In this document: positions 25,801-32,162 of the stretch, one piece after another
Layout: each line of letters opens with the position of its first letter
Position numbering within the stretch: position 1 is the stretch's first letter
Assembly (NCBI GenBank): GCA_037043455.1
Contig: JAWPHD010010372.1
Coordinates: 1 to 64,000, forward strand
Reading direction: 5' to 3'
Origin: Cyrtodaria siliqua
Lineage: Eukaryota > Mollusca > Bivalvia > Adapedonta > Hiatellidae
Length of the DNA stretch: 64,000 nucleotides
Notes under the pieces: model-generated
What the model saw: the letters and a program-made list of their open reading frames with translations, nothing else
Database searches by the model: none
What the model was told of the DNA's origin: nothing
Translations under genes and position numbers: made by a program

Positions 25801-27262
25801 ATTTCACATCAACATGAATTTTTGCTAGGATCAACTAGACTTCATGGGCAACATTTTTGTAAAGTTTTATGAATATCCATCCAGTAGTTTCAGAGGAGTA
25901 GTCGCTACAAATAAAAGTTAACGGACAGACGGACGGACAGACGGACGACGCACCACGGCATAAGCTCTGCTGATCTCTGATCAGTAGAGCTGAAAAGGGT
26001 ACCTTAATGCAAAACTTAACCAAGATTCATGCAGACGACGACGCAGATGCCAATCAAGTCATGACAATAACTCATCTCGTTTTTTTCAAAAACAGACGAG
26101 CTAATAACATACATATTTTGAGAATCCAAGCTCTAGTCAAATATAAAAGGTTTTAACCAGCCAGGTCAAACCCGAAACTTGAGCGTCAATTCATTTTACG
26201 CATATTCAATCACGGGCATTTTCAGAACTAGTTATTAAACCTTTACTTTTAATCGGCACATGTACATTGTTATATGACCTGAACCTCTGGATAGAGTTCT
26301 AATACACGGTTTTGTTGTGCAATTTTGCCGTTATTTGGCGGGTTAGTTTCTTTAAAATCAACATTTTAAAATCGAAAAACCCATGTAAAATGAAATAATA
26401 AATATTACATAAAATAGTTCCCCAAAAACAGTTCATGTATTTTGTCAACTTTTTTGGAAATGACATCAAGTGTTTGGTTTAACCCAATGAAGTAATGAAA
26501 ACTACAGATACCCGGTATGCTTAATGAGGTTGGAATTACTCACCAAGGAAACAAAAATCTGTAATTGTTGAAGTGTGATAAATAAAGCCATATTCAAACT
26601 AAGTGGAATTAATTTAAATTTACCGCTACCCAAAATATTTTCTTTTCTATTTTGTCTGTGTTTCATGAAAAAGCCGGGGTAGTGAATGATGGATTATGAC
26701 TCTTTTTTATTATTAATGATGTTGCTTGTATATGTCGCTTCATAACTTCATTTCATCTTCTTGTATTTTTACGTGTTAAACTTTGGATGATGTCATACAA
26801 TGTTCAACTGTTATATACATGTATGAGGCACATAAATGTATATTTTTTAAATAGGAACGTTGCTAGAATATGATATTAAAAATATCTACATTTGTGTTTG
26901 TTTAAATATAGGGTGGGGGGTGAAAAAACATGTTGAATAACTTATGCATTTTAATGAAGCTTGTACAATACAAACAATATTTAACTGTTTTATAATTTTT
27001 CATAACAAACACTCATGTAATTTCCTCTTTTTATATTCTAATATTTTTAAATCTAATACCACTTTCTTGATAACTGTTAACGCTATAAAATGCAAGAAAT
27101 TAATGAATTTTCCTATTTACCGATAGCATGGAAAGTCTCCCTATCTATGGAAGCTGCTTCCTTTGGATCAAATAGCAGCGAGTCTTTTTTTTTGTCTTCG
27201 CCAAGAACGGCCTGGATATGCGGGACGGCGAGCCGCTGGAGTTGCTTGGCTAATGAGGTCAT
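1563..27262 (-). CDS. HEATR1: HEATR1 (UTP10 homologue), 5' part of gene, five coding exons
   Basis: HEATR1/UTP10 is a very large HEAT-repeat protein of the nucleolar small-subunit processome (U3 snoRNP), needed for rRNA transcription and 18S pre-rRNA processing. Five exons join in frame as 27262-27121, 21306-21090, 8842-8698, 7830-7729 and 1820-1563, giving residues 1-288. All junctions are GT-AG and the phases agree (1, 2, 0, 0, 0). The translation follows the vertebrate N-terminus throughout: MTSLAKQLQRLA, LLFDPKEAA, FERSVQTK, LSPYCLLKPA, SLEWLIHRFHIH, LPYHESKIFVRV and PEYKAASYMI. The vertebrate protein is about 2,100 residues, so most of the gene lies left of the window. Intron 2 holds an 11 kb tandem array. 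Identification is from remembered homologues, not a search. Confidence 0.93.
1821..2477. other. Intronic sequence without recognised feature
   Basis: AT-rich HEATR1 intron. A short direct repeat (TTTAGAAATTCCAGGTAA with AAAATATT/TTCTGACAACACATC, near 2024 and 2098) is the only structure seen. Confidence 0.5.
2478..3644. mobile_element. pogo/Tigger-like non-autonomous DNA transposon
   Basis: The element begins CAGTCAAACCTGG and ends CCAGGTTTGACTG, perfect terminal inverted repeats, and both ends are flanked by TA. Subterminal AGTGGTCTCTTA / AGTGGTCGCTTA words recur. CAGT-type ends with a TA target fit pogo/Tigger-type mariner elements; no transposase is visible in its 1.17 kb. Confidence 0.7.
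3869..4525. repeat. 36 bp minisatellite (GGTCTAAATATG/TTATATATAACACAAG)
   Basis: About 17 degenerate copies. The GGTCTAA words at 4194 and 4230 set the 36 base period. Each unit holds a TTATATATAA palindrome followed by CACAAGAC. It sits in HEATR1 intron 4. Confidence 0.85.
4605..4885 (-). mobile_element. Helentron-like composite repeat, minus copy of the GTTGTGTCGCCTG family
   Basis: Contains CGGAACACTTGTGTCACCTG at the left and core text (GGGGCATAACTC, AAGTTTTATGAAAATAGG, GGTTAGGTTGCAGGTT) that match, in reverse, the copy at 35236-35508. It is decayed at its right end. Confidence 0.55.
5323..7646. mobile_element. hAT-like non-autonomous element with 8 bp target duplication
   Basis: The left end CAGGGCTTCTAAAAT and right end ATTTTAGAAGCCCTG are perfect inverted repeats. 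Both sides carry AGTTGGAG (5315-5322 and 7647-7654), a perfect 8 bp target site duplication, typical of hAT. About 1.05 kb is the element itself; the rest is a nested pearl-like repeat at 5797-7067. Confidence 0.85.
5797..7067 (-). mobile_element. Pearl-like/Helentron-like repeat (AGCTCTACTGAT family), nested in hAT element
   Basis: On the minus strand it starts TTTTAGCTCTACTGATCAG, has a (CCGT/CTGT)n tract, then ~320 bp units made of two half-units that each begin TAGCGACTAC, and ends at the AGGTCATTGACCT hairpin and CTTGTTT. It is sense to HEATR1. Confidence 0.85.
7729..7830 (-). CDS. HEATR1: HEATR1 coding exon 4 (residues 169-202)
   Basis: This 34-codon exon reads KAGVHLSRTTLVNQCM, then NKGFLSYICDMVPHAVK. 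It is bounded by AAACAG and AAG|GTGAGT and both junctions are phase 0. It is short and was found from its splice sites and its alignment with the family. Confidence 0.9.
7831..8697. other. HEATR1 intron 3, no recognised feature
   Basis: AT-rich, with homopolymer runs of A and T. No repeat family or ORF of note was recognised. Confidence 0.5.
8698..8842 (-). CDS. HEATR1: HEATR1 coding exon 3 (residues 120-168)
   Basis: This 145-base exon begins after GTAG and ends CAG|GTATCG. It reads FHIHFYNTDVLLMCFLPYHE, then SKIFVRVLQLIKF and WDWMQPLQ, matching the vertebrate protein directly after the WLIHR motif of exon 2. It ends in phase 0. Confidence 0.92.
8866..9150. repeat. Degenerate SINE-type repeat related to 690-800
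   Basis: It shares AATTGAAATGAATTTTAATT, TCATCAACACATAAAAGGTT and AGGCGCCC with the 690-800 and 63284-63380 repeats, followed by AAAGTGTCTTGCTCAAGAATGC, split here as AAAGTGTCTTGC and TCAAGAATGC, a phrase common in invertebrate SINEs. Open frames over it are not genes. Confidence 0.5.
9474..9540 (-). repeat. tRNA-like SINE head fragment
   Basis: On the minus strand it reads GGCTTGGCCCAGTGGATAGC (box A type) and ends GGACCCGGGTTCAAAG (box B type), 50 bases apart. The following 9541-9944 is AT-rich with a G-rich patch near 9730 and no gene. Confidence 0.6.
9945..21066. repeat. 11 kb tandem array of a 36 bp unit in HEATR1 intron 2
   Basis: About 300 head-to-tail units: TCTCGCATGTTCTTTATT, then TATATATAGTTACAATAG. 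Variants include CGTG for CATG, TATACAG, ACATATAGTCAC, TATAGTGAC, TATAAAG and GCATGCTC (the last two mostly at 19930-20540). A few units lose 4-5 bases or gain TATA. Since 36 is a multiple of three, the plus strand stays open in two frames (YSYNSLACSLFI and IVTIVSHVLYLY repeats); these are artefacts. On the HEATR1 sense strand each unit contains TATATATAAATAAAG, including AATAAA, and a GTAACT. Blocks of the array are duplicated at larger scale. It ends about 24 bases from the exon 2 donor. Confidence 0.97.
21090..21306 (-). CDS. HEATR1: HEATR1 coding exon 2 (residues 48-120)
   Basis: The acceptor TTAG|GT and donor ACAG|GTAGAT bound a 217-base exon that joins exon 1 in frame. It contains GLEELETLDAEF, FERSVQTKEVN and LSPYCLLKPAHKSLEWLIHR, the best conserved part of the N-terminal U3 snoRNP10 region. 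The donor lies only about 24 bases from the edge of the 11 kb tandem array in the next intron. Confidence 0.93.
21457..21684. mobile_element. CAGGGGCGTAGC-ended MITE with 5 bp target duplication
   Basis: The left end CAGGGGCGTAGCTAG and right end TAGCTACGCGCCTG are near-perfect inverted repeats. Both flanks carry ACGAG (21452-21456 and 21685-21689). A copy of the flanking sequence without the element occurs at 29286-29400. Inside is a C/A-rich run and T-rich text with no transposase. Confidence 0.8.
22057..22402. mobile_element. MITE with AGGCCA ends, copy 1
   Basis: Starts AAGGCCAAACAAAAAA, then TTTCCGGTGGCCTGACCGAC, and ends ACACACCTATTTTTTGG and TTTGGCCT. A second copy with almost the same interior is at 22636-22980. 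The ends are inverted repeats with A-rich and T-rich inner parts. Confidence 0.75.
22636..22980. mobile_element. MITE with AGGCCA ends, copy 2
   Basis: Starts TTAGGCCAAAAAAAAAA and ends ACACACCTATTATTTTTTGG, then CCTTA. It shares TTGTTCTGAACAATGATTTA and TTGTATGGGGTTTATGAGAT with copy 1. The terminal word AGGCCA with ACCTG inside resembles the element at 60577-61240. Confidence 0.75.
22981..24049. other. HEATR1 intron 1, unannotated part
   Basis: No repeat family or exon recognised. Short open frames on both strands lack similarity that I can see. Confidence 0.45.
24050..26075 (-). repeat. Older composite repeat, host of the pearl-like insertion
   Basis: Two tandem cores (from AAAAAGGGGCATAA to AGAGTTACTGAAA) at about 24135-24420 resume after the insertion as AAAAGGGTACCTTAATGC and end in CAGACGACGACGCAGATGCC. 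The first core junction (24245-24285) is an uninterrupted copy of the insertion site. Confidence 0.65.
24419..25992 (-). mobile_element. Pearl-like/Helentron-like repeat (AGCTCTACTGAT family)
   Basis: Same order as the copy at 5797-7067, with four to five ~320 bp units; minus strand, sense to HEATR1. It entered ACTGAAA|AAAGGG in the older repeat without an obvious target duplication, as expected for a Helentron-type insertion between two identical bases. Confidence 0.85.
26076..27120. other. HEATR1 intron 1, unannotated part near exon 1
   Basis: AT-rich sequence with a G-run near 26910. No conserved exon was recognised. Confidence 0.45.
27121..27262 (-). CDS. HEATR1: HEATR1 coding exon 1 (residues 1-48)
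   Basis: The start codon is at 27262 and the frame reads MTSLAKQLQRLAVP then SLLFDPKEAASIDRE. The exon ends in phase 1 at a CG|GTAAAT donor. The start is fixed by match to the conserved N-terminus of the family. A run of nine A on the coding strand encodes KKK at residues 24-26. About 40 bases upstream (27303-27304) a T-rich stretch ending in CAG looks like a splice acceptor, so a non-coding first exon farther upstream is likely. Confidence 0.92.
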
Positions 27263-27399
27263 TGTATGCTAAATATCCAAGCGCATTTGTGCAGATCTAT
27301 CGCTGAAAAAATATAATTTGCACTTATTTAATTCCAGTAAACTGAATTTATTGTTACACAATCTATTTCTTAAACAAAGTGATCCATTCTACTGGACTT

Positions 27400-28275
27400 T
27401 TTGCATTTTATCACATGTTAGGCCATATATGACGGTCGCTTTTTTGTGGTAGAGGCAGACCACCCAATTTTTCCTGGGTAAAACAAGTACTGTTCTTCCC
27501 GTCATCCATAATGCTGCTCTCACACAGTGGCGAATATGATGGCGAATGGGCTTACGAATGCAATTCGCCACCAATTCGCAATGATCACAAGGTGATCGCC
27601 AGACATTCGTAGGTGTTCCTAAGCATTCGCGGTCGTTCATGAGGTGTTGCGAATATAAGGAACATGCTCCTAAAATTCGCCAGGAAAGCATATTCTCATT
27701 GCTTTCGCAACATTTTCGTAAGCAATCGCAAGCCATTCTTATTGATGGCAAGGCATTTATAGTGATTGTAAGACATTTGTAGGGATTTGCTAGCATTCGT
27801 CTTGACTTTTCCATAAGAATACCATACAAACTTGACTTTTTAACAAACTTAAAACTTGACTTTCTGAAGAAGAAGTTGACTCGGTGGAGGCTGGCGAATA
27901 AGTGACAAAGAGAAACATTGGCAATGGGTATATGCAATTAGCCAAGCATGCGTTGTGTAGTCGTTTTATTCGTAAGGCGTTCGCAAGATTCGCAACGGCA
28001 TTCGTAACATTCGCAAAGGATTCGCAAGAAATTCGGCAAATTGACTGTTAAGTAATCGTAAGGTTCGTAAGAAATTAGCAAGGATTCGCAAGGATTCGTA
28101 AGAATTTCGGAAGCATTCATAAGGCCTCACTTTTTTCAGTATTTCTCCAGGCCAATCTTATCATTTCCGGCGAATTTGCTGCGAATTTCAAATTTTCATA
28201 TTCGCAAGGATATTCTTCAGTGTGTGAGAGAGGCATAAGAATCGACACTCACACTTGACAAGTGGAGCTCCCCGG
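27400..28275 (-). repeat. SINE (same family as 57493-57745) split by a foldback insertion
   Basis: On the minus strand, GAGCTCCACTTG and GTGTCGATTCTTATG lie at the right of the insertion; GATGACGGGAAGAACAGTAC, TACCCAGGAAAAATTGGGTG and GTCATATATGGCC lie at the left. Joined, they follow the intact SINE at 57493-57745 from its tRNA-like 3' edge onward. The tRNA-like head is missing. Confidence 0.75.
27512..28233. mobile_element. ATTCGC-rich foldback MITE with 5 bp target duplication
   Basis: Ends CTCTCACACAGTGGCGAATA and, inverted, CTCTCACACACTGAAGAATA. Flanked on both sides by CATAA (27507-27511 and 28234-28238). The interior is a degenerate tangle of ATTCGC / GCGAAT / TTCGTAAG words. Long minus-strand frames over it are chance. 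Confidence 0.75.
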
Positions 28276-28559
28276 AAGCAGTAATCCAGCGAATGATCAC
28301 AACAGCTTAATTGATTTAAAAACCTCTTTTCGCTTAATGTTTACTGTTATAAATGCGACATTGTGGCAGTAATCTGAATGTAAAACTGATGAACCATTTT
28401 GTATAACTATATAATCTGATCACAACCAAAACATATTAAAATTTATTTAATGTTAGTAGTAAATGAAGAATGGCCCTATATTTGCCAATTTTTGTCAAAT
28501 GGGATTTTTTCACCTTGTACTGAGGAGAAATGGTGGCTGTTTTCGATCGATCGTTTAAA

Positions 28560-28630
28560 GGACATTGAAGGAAGGCAGAACATGCCCGGAATCGGAACCG
28601 GAAGAAGTACCGGATGAAGAAATTTAACCA
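28560..28630. promoter_or_regulatory. Possible promoter/5' region with ETS-type motifs
   Basis: ATCGGAACCGGAAGAAGTAC and ACCGGAT give two CCGGA(A/T) motifs in a locally GC-richer stretch 1.3 kb upstream of the HEATR1 start codon. ETS sites are common in promoters of ribosome-biogenesis genes. This is a guess from motif and place only. Confidence 0.2.
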
Positions 28631-28964
28631 ATTATCAAAATGGATCAATGAAAATAGTCCCTAATTTACGCATACTCTATCCACAGTAAAGAAGCGTACC
28701 ATCAGATAGGACAGTAATTTAAGAAGTACTTCTTAGATCTCTGGACGAAGGGAATCCAAAAAGGGCCTTTAAGAAAGCAATGGCTTAGGATGTACATGTA
28801 TGACACATAACAAAATGCAGTGTATTAGCCAGCCAACCGTGCAGCCGTCTTTTGCATGGCCGTTTTTGAAAAATCGCGGCCAATATTTGGAGGAGTGGGT
28901 GTTTTTTTTTTAGTTTTTGTTAAACAACACTCCCAAACTCTTACTGTCTCAATATTGTTATGTT

Positions 28965-29238
28965 TTGTTTAGACTCCGATAGATGCTCGAAGGATAGACT
29001 CCGATAGATGCTTGGAAGATAGACTCCAATAGATGCTCGAAGGATAGACTCCGATAGATGCTCGAAGGATAGACTCCGATAGATGCTTGAAGGATAGACT
29101 CCGATAGATGCTCGAAGGATAGACTCCGATAGATGCTCGAAGGATAGACTCTGATCGATAGATGCTCGAATGATCGACTCCGATAGATGCTCGAAGGATA
29201 GACTCCGATAGATGCTCGAAGGATAGACTCCGATACAC
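28965..29238. repeat. 25 bp minisatellite (GATAGACTCC/GATAGATGCTCGAAG)
   Basis: About eleven near-identical units, period 25 bases (AGGAT at 29041 and 29066), with one unit carrying an extra GATC. It lies in the HEATR1-MYSM1 intergenic region. Confidence 0.92.
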
Positions 29239-29285
29239 CAGACATAGATGCGTGTTATTAGGTCTCTGAATGTATGGGATGAAGT

Positions 29286-29400
29286 GCAGACATGAATTTC
29301 GATAAATTCTTTAACAATTTATCAATTTGTAATTTGTTCATTCAAATATTATGTAGGACAAGTAACAACTCTGAGACAAAATTTCCTGCGCTGACTTGGT
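29286..29400. repeat. Paralogous copy of 21380-21730 lacking the inserted MITE
   Basis: Shares TTTAACAATTTATCAATTTG, CATTCAAATATTA, TAGGAC and AGTAAC...CTC...AATTTCCTGC with the flanks of the 21457-21684 element, but has a single ACAAG (29358-29362) where that element has ACGAG on both sides. Confidence 0.7.
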
Positions 29401-29802
29401 TTACATCCAAATCCGGATTGACGAGGCAAAGGAGTGAAAGGACACAACAAAGAATCCCAGTTTTTCGGGGGTATGTACCATGGTATACCGTGTAAGCTTT
29501 ATTGCTGCAAAAACATGAATTCATATATTGCACGATAACATAGGACTACTCTACTAGCTCCATAAGTAGCCATAAGAATCATAAACTTACCACTTGACAC
29601 TTGTTATTGTTTTATTTACTTATTTTTAATGAGATTGTCTTTACTTATATCTTTAATTGTTTATTTAATGTGTTATATTGTGAATTAGACTAGAGAAATA
29701 AAACATATTTTTCTGTACATTTCTTGGTCACGGAAAGAGCCGAAGTACCGGTACGGACCCAAGCTAAATACCGGTGTTAACCGGTATACCGCGCACCTCT
29801 AC

Positions 29803-30255
29803 TTAGTTAAGAACGTGAAATAAATATCGTCGCCCTATTTACTACTCCTGTTTTAGCCCTTATGGAGTAGTAGTGGTGGGCAAATCCTACACCGGTATTA
29901 GGACAATGGGGGTATTAGTTCTGCCGTACAATGCATGTTGTGTGAACGTTGCACATGGACTCGAAAGAGCATTCACTATTCCTAGATTTTATACTTCAAG
30001 ACACTTCCCCCCAAACATTGCCGAGCCTCATTTTTCTGTAGCAATTTGGCCCCTCACAAAAACCCACTTCCTGGAGTAACTTCCCCTGATAGCATTGATT
30101 TGAGACACTTAGTCAAGAAAGTGAAACAAATATCGTCGCCCTATATACTACTCCTGTTTTAGCCCTTAGGGAGTTTTAGTGATGGGCAAATCCAACACTG
30201 GAAATAGGAGAATGGGGGTATTTAGTTCTGCCGTTTCAAACTCGTACAATGCATA
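29803..30255. repeat. Direct duplication, ~306 bp spacing
   Basis: TTAGTTAAGAACGTGAAAT to GTTCTGCCG at 29803-29922 recurs at 30109-30230 (AAATATCGTCGCCCTAT, CTACTCCTGTTTTAGCCCTT). The text is intergenic and has no recognised function. Confidence 0.85.
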
Positions 30256-30436
30256 TACAGTCTGAACTTCGCAGCATTGGCTATATACGGAAATTACGGA
30301 ATGAATACAATTTATGATCCAATTACACCGTGTTGTTGTACATGTAACTCATGACTGTGTTCCTCCTACAGTGTAACTATTTTTTACAAAATAGGATAAA
30401 ATCAATCAAGCATCTGTCTGACTCAGACTGGAAAAT

Positions 30437-30530
30437 GCGTAACTGTCAGGTGACATTTTAACCCCAGAACTAATAAACCCTGTAGCTTGCAGGTGACATT
30501 TTAACCCCAGAACTAATAAACCAATCTCCA
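30437..30530. repeat. Short direct repeat (CAGGTGACATTTTAACCCCA)
   Basis: CAGGTGACATTTTAACCCCA followed by GAACTAATAAACC occurs twice in tandem. Confidence 0.85.
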
Positions 30531-30730
30531 TGCAGAGTTATCGTTCCTTGCACTCACATATATCTCTTCTAACTACTAAATTACAAGATTTTGGTAAAAC
30601 CTGTTAAATTAATTGGAATATTTTTGCCTGAAACTTATTTATTTCTTGTGTAAGTATAATTTTCAGAATATCTGCAAATTAGATGTTGCAATATTTGAAA
30701 TAATGCATGAAAACAATTTAGTTTTACGTA

Positions 30731-31104
30731 CAGGGGAGTAGCTGTGCCTAAAACAGTGTAGGCACAAGGTCTAGGGGTCAGGGATTATTTTTTTTTAGAC
30801 TAAAGCAAAATCCTGCATTCTGTCTGTATTTTAAGCAGCAAACAGAATGTTTTTAACCCGCAATTTAAGCTTTTTTAATCTACAATTTCGCAACAAAAAC
30901 ATAGGAACAAAACAAAATAACATATATTAATATGAATTCTTGCTTTCTGAAAATCTTTCGAAATGTTTCACAATCAAGGTGGGTTTGGTTCTTAGTAACC
31001 CATTTCAGTTATTGCATTTTTGGCATTTTTATTTTTTTTGATTTCTTGGGACAATGTGTAGGCATGTATGTGTAGGCACGTGCCTACAGGCAGCTACGGC
31101 ACCG
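30731..31104. mobile_element. CAGGGGAGTAGC-ended MITE with 5 bp target duplication
   Basis: Left end CAGGGGAGTAGCTGTGCC; right end GGCAGCTACGGCACCG. ACGTA flanks both sides (30726-30730 and 31105-31109). Interior words (GTCTAGGGG, CAATGTGTAGGCA, GTGCCTACAGG) relate it to 21457-21684. Confidence 0.75.
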
Positions 31105-31382
31105 ACGTACTTAGGTCTCCTCAATCGATACGCACATGTAAACATTTCAAACCGAAGCTCTATAGCAGAAAATTACTAAAAAATTTAACTCGTAGAAAAA
31201 CAATTGTGAAAATATTGAATATAGGTCTATATTTTATCTTTCCGGATCACGCAAAAGGATTTATTATATTAAACATCGTCATAACTTTTTGAATTATCAC
31301 GTGACCTAACCGTTCGCCCTATTTTCTGTGACGTTGACAAAGCCAAACGACTCCGGGTAGAGATTGCTAATAAACACATTAG

Positions 31383-31629
31383 CATACTTGCCATCTCTAC
31401 CGATTCACACGGTAGGCTACCGATTTCTGAAGGCGTCTACCGATTTTAATAAGCATTCATATCGTTTTGCAAAAAGTTAATTTATGTCTCAGAATGCAGG
31501 AGAGTGCACCATTTTTTGGAAAAAAATACGGTGAGGCATGCCCCCGGACCCCACTAGTGGGGCGTGCGACTATGTTGCACGCCACTGTTGCACGCCATTC
31601 TACCAATGTATAATATGTTGGCAAGTATG
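31383..31629. mobile_element. Small TIR element with CATTAG duplication
   Basis: Starts CATACTTGCCA and ends TGGCAAGTATG, perfect inverted repeats; CATTAG precedes and follows it (31377-31382, 31630-31635). The interior contains ACCGATT repeats and GTTGCACGCCA repeats. It lies about 480 bases upstream of the MYSM1 start. Confidence 0.75.
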
Positions 31630-31652
31630 CATTAGCGGCTAAAAAGGGATAA

Positions 31653-31718
31653 TAGCCTTATGGTAGTTATTACTACCATAAGGCTAACCTTATGGTAGTT
31701 ATTACTACCATAAGGCTA
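31653..31718. repeat. Two tandem perfect hairpins upstream of MYSM1
   Basis: TAGCCTTATGGTAGT, loop TATT, then the exact complement of the arm; the 32-base period repeats once with one mismatch at the arm end. It lies about 400 bases upstream of the MYSM1 start codon. Confidence 0.9.
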
Positions 31719-32109
31719 AGAATGGTTAGCCTACAGTAGAGTCTACAGAAACTCACCAAGTTGAATTAAGTATATTTACAAATAACTAGTCTAGCATTTA
31801 AACAACTGATAATATAAGATGGACTTTTAGATATTTACTTTAGATACGTTATTATCAGACCGTTCTCTCCGCACGTGTGAAGCAAAATGAAAACAATAAA
31901 TCTTCAGTTCATAGAAGAATGTTCGTATGTACTTTTTCCGTAAAAAAATAAACAATTCACCTCGTTTAAATATAAACCCCATATGAAACGTATTTATTAT
32001 TTGAAAAATAAAAAAATATTGATAATTTTCAACACAATTAGTAGATAAATGTTAATTTAGGGACTTCGAATATCTTAGAAGCGTCTAAAAAAAGCTACAA
32101 AAAGTACAA

Positions 32110-32162
32110 TGGCGGACGAAGGCGAAATTGATGTTTTGGGCGATTTTGATTTCAAATTAGAG
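32110..32162 (+). CDS. MYSM1: MYSM1 exon 1 (residues 1-18)
   Basis: The start ATG is in a good animal context (TACAATGG) and reads [18 protein letters not shown], an acidic N-terminus like that of the vertebrate protein. The donor is GA|GTAAGT, phase 2. No earlier in-frame start is needed. Confidence 0.85.

Noticed and set aside
27389..27937. 182-codon minus-strand ORF
   Set aside because: It crosses the junction between a SINE and the ATTCGC foldback element; chance frame with no similarity.
28958..29245. Minus-strand ORFs with YPSSIYRSLSFEHL repeats
   Set aside because: Translation of a 25 bp minisatellite; 75 bases give a 25-residue period.
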